The position numbers and the translations under genes were made by a program. DNA of 64,000 nt from Formicarius rufipectus (taxonomy: Eukaryota; Chordata; Aves; Passeriformes; Formicariidae), in assembly GCA_013399695.1 (NCBI GenBank), contig VXAU01000760.1:496001-560000 (forward strand). Reading direction: 5' to 3'. The number at the start of each line of letters is the position of its first letter. Position 1 is the stretch's first letter. Of the stretch, positions 1 through 11,600 are shown in pieces. The notes under the pieces are model-generated. The model was not told the DNA's origin and made no database searches. It saw only the letters and a program-made list of their open reading frames with translations.

Positions 1-3000
1 GCAGCATCCTGGACTGCCAAAAATCTGTTGTGACAAACATGACTCTCAAACAAAAGTTATCCTTTTTTTAAAGTTACCTACTCTCTTGCTCAAAATGTAT
101 TTTGGCTTCACACAAATCACTCTTCTGGAATAAGGCAATTTGTTTGGCCAACCAGTCATAAGAAATTGGCAGAAACAGAGTTAATAAGAATTTTTTCTTT
201 TTAAATAAATAAATAAAAGGAAAATGAAAAGGGTAAAAAAACCAACCCAGCCCAAAGATCTGCCATATCTGCAAGTTCATTACTTTCAGAAAGAAATGTT
301 CACAGAAGACAAGGAGATACTTTTATATTGGTATTCTTGATACAAATTTGACACATCTGTGAAATTTGTGTCATCTTAGGCATGAGCATGCAAAATACAG
401 GTATAGTTTTGACTCACTGCTCTGGGGTTACACTGGAGACCTGCCTTGCTCCAGCACTGCCAAGTCCACTATGAACAAGCATTACCAAAAATATATTTTC
501 CAGAGCTCCCAGTGAATAATCTTCCCTTTGCAATGAGCACTCTTAGCATCAGCACTGGAGATGTGCAACTCCCAAGCAGTCACCCAGAGTCCTGGCCAAC
601 ATGCAGAAGGCTACACAAAATGGTCAGTTTGTTGCCAATTACAACAGAAATTCTCTTTGTAATGTAATTATTTTATCTTCCATGTTTCACCACCAACTAA
701 CATTTAAAAATAATGTTTAACCAACTGAAAGCAGCCTTACAGTTTTTGGACATGAAGTTCAGCTGCGTCAATAACTTCTAATGTGGTATCTCCTCTGCCT
801 CAACCCTGAGTTCCAGCACTGAAGACTGAAATGCCCTATCTCACACTTTCAGTGTTGAAGGTTGTTCATCGAAAATCAGGTTTGATAAGAGTCCTGAAGA
901 CAGATTGGATCCTCAGTCCCACCCCAAAACACTGAAAAGTTAAATTCACAAATCAAACTAGGTGAGGGGGAGCTTTGATCCAGTGCTGTTCCCACTAGGA
1001 GAGCTTTCCTGCTGTTATCTTCCAAGGGCAACACAAACCTGAACCTGAGAACACAGAGACTTATCATGCTCTGGGGTTTTCCACACTGCCTGTCCTGAGG
1101 AAACTACAAACCACAGCAGCTCACAGTCACAGAAGATTGGGGAGAAAAGAGTCAAGGTAAAAGTGCTGGCAAAAATTAATACAAAGGGATGACTGGTGGT
1201 TGAACTTAGCACTTTTTTAGCAGAACAAAACGTTGTCTGGGTAAGAGAGGAACAAAGGCTGCCAAGATCAGACCTTCAGCTGCAAAAAAGTAAATCTCAT
1301 TCTGCCATTTGCCATCTTCCAAGTGCTTGACCTCACAGCCACTAACACAGAACCACTGCTGGGGCAGCTTTATTCCCCTTCACTGATGGGACTGCATCAT
1401 CACTACTCTGCCAGTGGAACCACGTGCAGAACAAGGCAGCATTTCTGGACATGCTCCTTTTCAGGCCCATTGCCTGTCCATTCACTGTAAAAACATGGAT
1501 TTTGCCATAAAGTAAAGGCTGGTATACTGCCACTCACCACGATACACTCTTATTTAAAGTGAAATTTGCTCTGAGCTCAGGTTGCTTATCTGCCTCTCCA
1601 AGTAAAGCAGCTACACGGGATTTAAGGGAAGAGAAAGAGGTCGTCTGTAGAAAGAGCTTGTGACTGGAGAAGGGTAGAAGCTTCCATGGACAGAAAGACA
1701 AATAAAGTAGTATCTTAAGGAGGAATATAACTTATGAGGAAACTTGTATGAAAACAGTCAAAATCAACAAAGCGCATGTATTTTTTGTAATAAAATAAAT
1801 ATCTCTCTAAATTATGCATTGCAAAAGCATCATTATTTGCACTGAAGTTTGGCTTTATGCTCTACAAGTCCTAACAGCAATCCAGATGAAGCAAATAAAA
1901 ATAAAAATTAAAAAAGAAAAACCAGAAAACCCTTTATGGATTTCCACTTCTAATATAATCCTGTGTGAATTATTTCACATTGCTGAGCAATTCCAGCATC
2001 GTAGCTCAAGCAAGTTTATAAAAGAATTAAGCAAGGCTATCAAGTTTCTAATTACTATTTTAGTGTAATTAAGTGTGGTATTCAAAGTGTAACTTGAGAC
2101 AACAACATTCACTTCAACTTTGAGAACAGAAGTGTAGTTATTTCTCTTCCAGGTTCTTATTTCTTATAAACAGGATACATGGGAAATCAGTGGAAACATG
2201 ATCAGAACACACTAACAGGCATTTTTTTCCTTAAAACTGTAGATTTGGTGGTTGCCATGGCACTTTTATGAACCAGAGCAGGAAGAAAAAGCACAGGTAT
2301 GTCAGGATGCAAATAAGCCACAACACAGCTGTGGATTACTGATGCCCATTCTTAGCCTTAGGAGCTATTTAGCTTAAAATAAAGTATGCCAGCACCTCTT
2401 AAGTTTTAGGCCATGATAACTGGATTCCCTGCTAATGAACAAACTAGACAAGACTGTAAGGAAAAAAAGAAAAAAAAAATCCCTGTTATGTGTAAAGCTA
2501 ATGTGTGCCTTAGGTTGTCTGAGGAGGCTCTAATACTTTGGGTCTTAACAGATCAAAGTTGTATAAAAAAAGTCACAGTTAATCTTACAAGCACAGGAGC
2601 TTGAGAAGGTCTTTTCTAGCTACATAATGTCATAAGAAACTATTTACTACTAACTTGAGGTAATCAGAGGATTCTCTGCATGATTACAATTCATTTATTC
2701 AAATGAAAAAATATAAATACTCAACATTCTCCCAAAAAGAGCATTGCAAAGCCCATCCACCATTACAGCTAAAGTCACAGCCTTAAGTCTGGAATGTCCT
2801 TCCTCTGGCAGACTGACACTGCACCTGATGTTCTGTGGTTATCACTAAAAATACCTACCCTACCTGAAGTTTGGGACAAGAAAAACAAAAACAACAAGAA
2901 GTAAGAATTTGTAATTAATTAGAGCACAGTTACACAGAAGAAAAGAAACTCAGGTGGAGAAGGGAAGAAAGAAATGGGTGGACTGAATAAAAGAAGAGTA

Positions 3001-6000
3001 TCTGGGAGAGAGACCACCATGAAGGGGCAGGAGGTGGCTGGGGTAAAAAGCCAATTAACTGAGTGGCATATTCTAGGGACAATACAGTGGTCTCAACCTG
3101 CTGAGAAGAGGATGGGAATTAATTAGAAAGTGTCAACAAATTAGGATTAAAGGACAAAAAAATGCATTTAAACCAGGGAAGGGAGGTGCATATGGAAGAC
3201 AAAAAAACCCCAATACTTATCTGACTCACAGGAACCAAAAATTCTGGTTCCTGTTAAATTATCTCAAAAGCTAAAGATTACTTCTTCACAACATTAGCTG
3301 CTTAATTACTGCTGCTTCATCCTCTGACTGCATGTCTGTAGGGAAAACCCTTTCAAGGTTTAGCAACACTGGATTTTCAGGGTACATTATTTCCATTGCA
3401 ACCTCCAGAGTCATGTATTATATAAATAGCACAAAACAGACTTTAAACAAAAAACCCCAGATCCATTAAAAATTTTTAATTGAAAACCATTTGGGAGAAA
3501 ACCCAGAGTTTGAAGAGAGATTATGTATTTCTCCTGGCAGTGAACAATTCCACAATTTTGACTTAGATTTCTTTATGGCAAAAAGGCCTCCAAGGGGGAG
3601 AGTGCATATTTATAATTAGCAATTATGGTATGTTAGACACAGGCCAATGCAAATTAAAATAAACTGAGAACAGTGGCAAAGAGGAAAAGTTGTGCATAGC
3701 TCCATAACTCCAAAGCTGTTTGTTATTTTAGCTTACAAACTTCATCCTTATTTCAAAATCCTAGACACACACAGACAGAGGTCTGAGAGAGATTCAGGGG
3801 TTACACTCTTCTTCTGCATGGCTGAGAGCAAAAGGCATGAGCAGACCCCACGCGCCAGAACTTCTGTGGCTGTATCAGCAAACGGACGGGATGCACCTTG
3901 AGCTCCCTCCTCCCTCCCACCATTCCTAGGCCCCTACAAGGAGCAGATACAACTCCCTAAACTGAGCCAACGTCCTCCAAACATCCTCAGCTTTACACTT
4001 GCATCAGCTCACAAGCAGGCACTGTGAGCAGGCTGCTGGCACAGAAAAACAGGAGCCCAAATTTCCATTTGGATGACAGCTTTAGTCCACCTGTTCACTC
4101 ATGGCAGGTCAGTTCTAAGCAAATACTCTGAATAATACTTCCAGCTAGGTCTGTAAATAGAGATGTTAAAAACAGAGGATCTGTTGCATAGCAGTGGTCA
4201 GTAACCACTAACAGAGCTCAGGGATCCTCACCAGAGAGGGCCAAATATTGCAAGAAGGATCTGTAGGTTAAAATATGAGCAGGTACAGACAAATATTTTC
4301 TATAAATTACACTTCTAAGACAAACTTTCTCCTCCACGACAAATGCTTCCAGCTCAACAGTTATTTTCAAAATTGTGTAAGGGCTATGCAAGGTTTAGTA
4401 CAAGAACTGCAGTGAGTTCAGCTCACTCCCTCAATGACCAAGCTTTCCACCACAGCACTGTTTAATTGATTGTCCTCTCAACACTCTGTTTAAACACAGT
4501 TCAATCATGATCAGCAATGTACGTTGCCACAGAATTGTTTTGGTATTTCTCTGCTCCAGTCTATAAACAGTTTTCAGGACTGCTCATCCGACACCAGATT
4601 TAAACAGACGAGCTTTCTGTAAACATGCAGGTAACCCTGATTGGGAACATCACACATTCTGCATTTATGTTATTTGCGGGTTTTAATTATTGCAATAGGC
4701 AATGAGTCAGAAGGCTGCTGTAAAATTCTGTCCATCTTAGACACCGGGCAAACATCAGTGTGATAAATACTGAGAGCATTTGATCAAAGAAGTTTGCCCG
4801 GGGAAGAACTCGATGTGCTTATCACGAGCACTCTCAAGTCCTGTCCCCTGCCTTCCCTCCCAAACCCTAACAAATACTTGCAACTCCAAGTCTCTCAAAT
4901 GTGAGCCAAAAAAACATCTTGTGAGACAGAACATCATCATGTGATGCTCCAAGAAGTTTTTGAGGCAGAATACTCTGGGTATCAGATGCAGTTGGAAGAA
5001 CTACAATTTATCCTAACTGCAGCATTATTCTAGGAGCAATATCCAGAGGGCACACAGGTTCTTGATCTTTGACCTGCAGCCTTAGCCTTCTGTCAATCTG
5101 CCATCTATGCAGTAATAAAGACACTTCAAAGTCTGCATCATCTCTCTACCACTATGACATATGCTTAAGTTCACTGCAGCTGCACAAGCCCATCATCGGA
5201 GCCTTTCACTCTTCCATTCCTTCAAGCCTTTCAGTCTTTGCCAGGCAACTGAAATCCATGGGCCTTTAAAGTATTCAGAGGTCTTCTATTTAAGCAGTAA
5301 TTATTGAAAACTCTAGAAACCCCTGCAGCTGAGGTCTCCATTTGCTCTGTAGGACACCTCACAAGCAACCATCCCAAGCTGTGGTATGCATTCTGAGCAG
5401 CAACAATCAGTCACTAAATAGAAGGTTACAAGGCACTGCTTGACAGCAGTTTCAAAACCAGCAAAGTTCCTATGGCCAGATCTGCTAAAAGCTGCACTGA
5501 GAAGCATGAGATACTTCCAGGGATGAGTGTGAGCAGGGAAATACTGAAAAAAAGGGGGGAAAAAAAAGAGAGAATTGGTAAGGTTAAAAAGGAATCAAAC
5601 AATAACAACCCCCACAAACAAACACATATATGTTCAAATGCATTTGAATTTGTGAACACAACTGTTATTCAATACCTATTCCAATTTTAACAAGAATAAG
5701 CAATTATAAAAACCTGTAATCAAAAGTGCAATGAGAGCAAACATGAAAAGAGTCACGACTGTTACACAAGGGCAGGCTGGACAGAAAACCCTTTAGCAGA
5801 GAAGAGACAGTGTTTGCTTTGGAGCACCAGCTAAACAAGGTAATTTGGTTTCTTGAATGCTGTTTTTGTTGCAGGACAGTAATGGATTGGTGAGCATGTG
5901 ACAACAAATGATGTGATTCCAGAATGTCAAACTGCCCCTCGATGAAGTGGCTTTAAACTTCCTCTTCACATGATCAGATTAACACTCAGGCCAACATAAA

Positions 6001-7788
6001 AGTTGTGTTTACAAGTTTGCTTTTATCCATGGGTTTACGGGTTTCAGAAAAAGAGACTTTGACTTTCTCAGGGATAGTTTAGGAAGCTATCCCGCCTCTT
6101 CCAGCAAAATTATCCCACGAGAAACCGGATGGGAATCTTTCTCTCTGCCATCTCACAGACCACAGCTATCCCTTCTCTACTTAGCTCCTTTCATTTTCTA
6201 ATTTCTACCAAACTCATTCACATCCTCCTCCTGTGTTTTCATCTTTGCAGCGCTCCCTTGAGCAGTCCTGTGAAGGCTAAAAAAGGAATGCAGAACAATT
6301 CCCTGTGTGGATGTGGTGGACCAAGCTGAGCTGTACTTTGCTTAGTTTGGCTGGTATTCACAGGATTATAAAAACTGCTTTCACAAACAAATATTCAGCT
6401 TGCAAAAGTCTCTCTCCCCCACCATCCAAAGCAAAGACTGTCAGCATATCGCTCTGCAGTGTCTGAGTAACTGCAAACTACTTACAATCCTCGGATATTC
6501 TCCTGTATGAAAGCACTTGGGAAGCTGCCATTTAGCATTTAGCTGTAATAACCTGCAGGGCTTCTATGGATAAAAAGGCTTTCGCCCAGTGCTTGGTACG
6601 TATGTTTATAAAAAGGTAATTTTAAACAGGGTCAAATTATTTAATTATGTTTCTACTTGGTATGTCAGATATAAGATTAACGAGCAGAGAATTAATTTTT
6701 GACAGGAAAAGATTAGACCACTCCATCATAATTGAAAAAAAATAGCAAATTCTTTAAAAATTACTAATTGAAAGGCAGGTGTGTTCTCTTTTTAGAAGAC
6801 CAAGTCCCATTCAAACAGCCAAAAAAATATGAGAATTTTGCCCAATCATGTCTTTTCCATATTTATATGTGTATTTCCTCTCACAGCTCAAATAATAGTC
6901 TTAAACAAGAATACAGTTCCACTTAAGACTTCATCCAGCCTGCCCTTCCCCAGCTCCCAGCAGCCAAGGCACTGATGGTACATAACTTGGCTTGAGCGAG
7001 CACACGTTGTGCTGTGTTGGGGCTGCTGAGCAGGGAGAAGAAGTGGACAAGACCCAGGCCCACAACTCCTCTTCTAGCAGGCCACTACTCCAAGGTCACA
7101 GCAGCAATATGCTGGTCCTTACTATGTAACACTTGAATTTGGTACTGCCCCATTAGACCAAAAATAGCTCATGCTTATCCAAAATCCTGGATTTCAGGAG
7201 AAGAAAACACCCTGGGAGAACACCTTCTGAAATGAACTCCAAAACAGAGCTCCCTTTCAGTAAAACTGCTGAAAGCAGTATTTGACCTGAGCTCCCAGAT
7301 TCTTGGGGATCCACAACTGCTTCTGAGGGTCCTGGGAAGGCAACTGCAGAAAGAAAGCCCACTGGCCTCCATTCAAGTATGGTTATGTGCACCATGTAAG
7401 AGTTTCCACTACTACAGGAAATTTTTATGGGTTCCGCAAATCCTCTTTGGAAAGCAGAGATTTAAAACATATCCTCCAGTAAAGAAGAATTTTACTGTTA
7501 AATATACCCAGGAAATTTCTCATTATCTTTTTCTCAGCCTGTTCACTTTCTTTGGACACAGGTTTCTTGCCACTCAGCCAGCTAAAAAGGAAGATATTTT
7601 GATACAATCCACACCATCATTACGAGACATGACTGACATATATTAGTTGTGAGCAATAAATATGGGATGCAGTTTACTCACAGTGAAGAGTCTACTCCCC
7701 CCAGCACACTGTCTGTCCACAGCAAAAGAGTAAAGAAAAAACTCCCACGAGAGAAAAGTTGCGAGACACGGTAATGAAGAAATTCGGT
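1..7788. other. Inferred SPSB4 intron 2 (partial), no exon seen
   Basis: No frame on the minus strand encodes a SOCS box with the Leu-Pro-Leu-x-Asp-Leu-Cys-Arg type motif expected of the final SPSB4 exon, and no other gene is recognisable. The sequence is AT-rich with many short open frames typical of noncoding DNA. There are short A-rich runs near 2460-2480 and 5548-5570. The stretches around 3590-3670 (octamer-like atgcaaat and homeobox-like AT motifs) and 6590-6740 have the texture of conserved noncoding elements, but this cannot be shown from one genome. Confidence 0.6.
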
Positions 7789-7800
7789 AACACTTACGGT
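7789..7800 (-). other. SPSB4: Splice donor of the SPSB4 coding exon (phase 1)
   Basis: The minus strand reads GACC|GTAAGTG, with the GT at 7797-7796. It splits the codon after Leu-Asp, leaving a C that would begin the Pro codon expected there in SPSB1/4. Reading past it gives a further frame to 7643 that resembles no SPSB C-terminus and is intronic read-through. Confidence 0.88.
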
Positions 7801-8491
7801 CAAGTCCGTTGATGTATCGCATTGTAATTTCACAGTGCCCCCAAACTGCACTGACTATGGGGTAAAGTTTTTTCCCTTTTAGTCCCCTGAAGGCCACTCC
7901 AAGATACTGTCCATCGACCATGAAGCTAAGCGTCCCTTCATCCATATCCAAAACCACCAGCAAGGAGTCTGGGAGTACAAAAGACTCATCCGGTTCCAAA
8001 AAGACGGGATACGTGACCCCGGGTTGGTTTTTACAGTTGTGGTAGAGTTTGTTGCGCCCCAGATCCCAGCCCCACGACTCACTGTTGCTGCCAACCAAGG
8101 ACGTGTATCCCACCGAGTGCAGCGGGGCTTCGGCCGTCGACACCCCCACCACGGCGTGGGTGCCCCGTTGCCTCGTGGGCCAGTGGATTTGCCAGACGTG
8201 GAGGCCTCTCGTGTAGCCGACTTTGCCCCGGATGCAATCGGTGCTTTGGGCGACCGGGTGCCTGTGAAAAGTCAGTTTATCGTCTTCCTTCACGAATATA
8301 TTTAAGGAGCGATCCTCGTTGTTCCAAGCATGTTTGTACTGGACCTCCAGCTTGGCAGGGGGCATATCCAACAGCATGTCCAGCCGCGCTGGCTTGCAAA
8401 AATCCGGGCCTCTCAGCTCTCGTTTGACAGGTCTATAAGGGGGCTCCCTCACATCCACAGACTTTATGCTCCCTGAGATTTTCTGTCCCAT
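7798..8491 (-). CDS. SPSB4: SPSB4 first coding exon (N-terminus and SPRY domain); SOCS box exon not in window
   Basis: SPSB proteins are substrate receptors of Elongin B/C-Cullin 5-Rbx2 ubiquitin ligases. The SPRY domain binds short Asp/Glu-Ile/Leu-Asn-Asn-Asn type motifs, as in iNOS and Par-4, and the SOCS box docks the ligase. The exon encodes 231 residues plus one base. The N-terminus (MGQKISGS, then VKRELRG) resembles SPSB4 more than SPSB1. The SPRY domain fills roughly residues 35-231. By alignment to SPSB1 from memory, pocket residues R77, P79, A81, G110, T111, Y129, L132, V216 and W217 are all present. The ATG at 8491 has G at -3 and G at +4. The exon ends in phase 1 after Asn-Gly-Leu-Asp, the usual junction in SPSB1/4, so the missing SOCS box (about 42 of 273 residues) is expected on the next exon. 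Unusual residues are C86, N152 and C153. SPSB1 is the main alternative, made less likely by the N-terminus. Confidence 0.93.
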
Positions 8492-8530
8492 TGCTTGGCT
8501 GCAGGTTTACGAAGGAGAAGGAAAAGTTGA
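8492..8530 (-). other. SPSB4: Splice acceptor and 7-base 5' UTR leader of the SPSB4 coding exon
   Basis: On the minus strand a pyrimidine-rich stretch (cttttccttctccttc) is followed by a CTGCAG acceptor. The AG lies at 8500-8499, so the exon starts at 8498, with seven bases (ccaagca) before the ATG. This shows that the 5' UTR continues on at least one upstream noncoding exon, at higher coordinates. Confidence 0.8.
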
Positions 8531-8640
8531 CTTTGGCCCAATGTTACCTCATGAAAGCACCGTTCCGCTGAGCCAGTGGCCTGACAAGCTGACTGGATTT
8601 ACTCCTCCTGTTTGGAGCTTTTTAGCAGCAATGTTTTCAG

Positions 8641-8698
8641 AGAAAAAAAAAACGCCCCTAAAAAAAATAAAAAATAAAAAAACAAACAAACAAAAAAA
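8641..8698. repeat. A-rich low-complexity tract
   Basis: Runs of A interrupted by single bases and CAAA units, about 130 bp upstream of the SPSB4 coding-exon acceptor on the minus strand. On the transcribed strand it is T-rich and could add to the pyrimidine-rich upstream region, though it is too distant to be the main pyrimidine tract. Confidence 0.8.
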
Positions 8699-11600
8699 GG
8701 CAGAAAGTTTCCAGTTAGTGTAAGAAAGCCAACAGAAAACCCACAGCACAGTTTTAAAGAGCTTCTCCTCATCCCCAGCAGTTATTTTAAAGAGCAGAGC
8801 TGGCGACTGCGTGCTCCTGGTTCCGTGCCCACGGCGCTAAGCAGCTGCCAGCAGGATGCGGAGCCCACAGAGCGCAGACAGCCATTTCCTCCCATTCACA
8901 ATAGGATGCAGACATCCCCCACCTTCTGCCCTTCCACCTATTTTGTCTGGCCAAGTTCGCAGTGGGCCCGAGGCAGGCGGACGCTATTCCCCAGCAACAG
9001 GGATAAACTTCACGCTCAGTGGTAGCTTCACTTTCACTTGAGCTGTTGTTTCCTGGCCTCAGAAGCATGCACTGTGTCAGAACCCACTCTAATTCCAGGT
9101 GTTCTCTTCCCTGGGTCCTGGCTGACAGAGGCTTCAGCTTCTCTGCCCTCAATAAAACAAATGCAGCCCACGGCAATCAGATGCAAAATTTAAATAGTTC
9201 TTTTTTTAACTCACCCTTGGCCTTAAATAAAAGGAAAAAAAAATTAACAAAATCCAAGATTTAGGGGTTTGTTTTAATTTTGGGTTTTGGGTTTTTTTTA
9301 ATAAAGGAGGTAAAAAATAAGTAAGTAAAAAGAGAATAAGGAACAGGAGACATGGAAAGACAAAAGAAAAGTGACAATTTCAGTTCTTTGGCAGATGCTT
9401 CTAATGGGCAGCTACTGCAGCTGGCCATGTTCTTCATGCTGATGGGCAGCAGGCTAACCCACAGTTTCTAAATTTTGGTATTCATCGGACAGAAGGGTTG
9501 GAGCACAGTAAAACACATTAAGGGGAATACATGATTTTCAAATGTATTGTTTCTGTGCTTCCATAGACACACTTGGTAACAAAGCGCCCAGGAAAGATTC
9601 TCTGCAGCCCAGGTAAGTTGGGTTCTTTTACATTTTAGAGCTCAGGTAGAACACAAAGGTAAACCAAGAACCTCTAAAAGCACTAAAGGAATAAAAACGA
9701 AGACAAAATCCTATAAACTCAAATAGGTGATAGACATGGGATCAAATAAAGTATCTGCACCATCAGATACACTTCTGTCTTCTAGCAAAACAAGTGTCAA
9801 GTCCAGGAATGCTCAAATATAACTAAGCAGACCCACTCAGTTTATTTACTAACAGAGTGATGAAGTGTTTCAAGAAGGAAAAAATCTCCAGACTCTCACG
9901 AGGCTGAAGAGCCCAAGTGACAGCTGGTTGTCATAAAGTACCAAACAGCAGATGGGCATAAATATTCTTGCAAAAAACATCCTGCAAGACTTTACTTGGT
10001 AAGTCACAAGTCCATATTCTTCCTTTCCAAAAACTCCTATCCCAGACACACAGTCCCATTGCAAAGATCATTTCTGAAAGAAGATAAGAAATATGAATTC
10101 ACAACAGAAGGAAATAAAAAGAGAAGTCCAGGAAAAAAAGCCCTGTAAAATTTACCACCCAACAGAGTTTGAGAAGTCCTTATATTATTAACAATGGCAA
10201 ACACCATGTAAATTGTATTCTGTATGTATTAAACACAGAAATGAAACCATATCTATGTTATGTAAGAGTTTTCTTTTAAAAAGTTGAGTTTTCAAAACAA
10301 CATGACAGTTAAGTTACTATACGAAGATGTTTTCTGGTTGCTGGTCCCACATGGGCACATGTACACACCTGAGCATGAAAAATCAACTTGTTCCACCTGA
10401 TTTTAATCCTTGAGAATTAAAAAATAAACATAAGCCCCTCATGTCATGTTTGCAGGAAGATGCACAACAATTCCCAGGAGCTCTCCACATGAGATCAACT
10501 TGAATGATTCCCCCTTATTTCTTTCCAAACCATGTAAAAGGAATCTGCAACTTTAAGCAGTAATTACATTTAAGTTGATGCTTGCCATTTCCAGTATTGC
10601 AGAAGCACTCCTAGGTTGTTTCAAAGGTACGATGCCAATTCGGCCCAAGCAAACAAGTCCAATACTTTAATTCCACACTAATAATCCCAGGGGAAATTAA
10701 ATAGTGACACTAATGCACACACACAGGGAAGCAACAGGGAGTGAATGTTATCAGGTAAGCAAGCTTTCCTAGGAGGACACATGTTCAGCGACTGGGTAGC
10801 TGCTTTTAAAAAGGTGATTATTTGAGCTTGAAAGGAAATGAAAAAGGAAAACATCAGACATTCAAAGGGAATCTCAGTGATTTCTGTATGAGATGTAGCT
10901 CTATGTGCCTTTGAAAATTTCCTCTTTAAAGCACAAGACAATTGCCACATTCCTGTCAGGGTGCTGAGGGGAGAGGGGTGGGGAAGTCCTCAGTGCATCC
11001 TCCTGTATCACTTCCTGATCACATGAGAAACTAAGCTTGGCACAGGCGACTCCCTGGCAGATCACCAAGACATTATAAACACTGAATTGACTCACTTGGC
11101 AAGCCACTGACATACTTCCTCATGTGCCCCAAACCGTAACATAAATAGGCTGCTAATAGATAGATCAGTAATTCAGAGGAGTAAAATGCAGCATTATGAG
11201 TACCTTGATACACACAGCACTGTGCCTTTACTCTGGGACATGCTCTGTAAGTGCTCTGGTTGAAATTGTACCTAAAAATATTAGATCTCTGGTCATGCAT
11301 GGACATTACTGCAAAAACCAATTATATGATGTATTATTTTGCCAAATAGCTTTGCATGGACATAGGACAGAAAAACAGTGAAAAAAAATCTTATAGTTAG
11401 TGATGCATTCAGGATGGAGCAGTTCCTAAGCACCAGTACAACTCAGAAGCGACCCTTCATCAAATACCTTCTCTCACACACCATATCATATACTCTTCCA
11501 TCCAAGTCCTGTGTAGCTGGTAGTTCTCAGCTTCTGCCAGAAGGCCAACTATAGCCATACTAACCTCATTCACATATCAGTGGACTTGAGCAAGTAAATA

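Noticed and set aside
7643..7797. C-terminal extension of the SPSB4 reading frame beyond Asn-Gly-Leu-Asp
   Set aside because: It follows a consensus GTAAGT donor at the family's known exon junction and does not resemble a SOCS box. It is intron read-through.
7798..8491. SPSB4 as a truncated pseudogene lacking the SOCS box
   Set aside because: The frame is intact, the pocket residues are conserved and both splice sites are good. The SOCS box is simply on the next exon outside the window.
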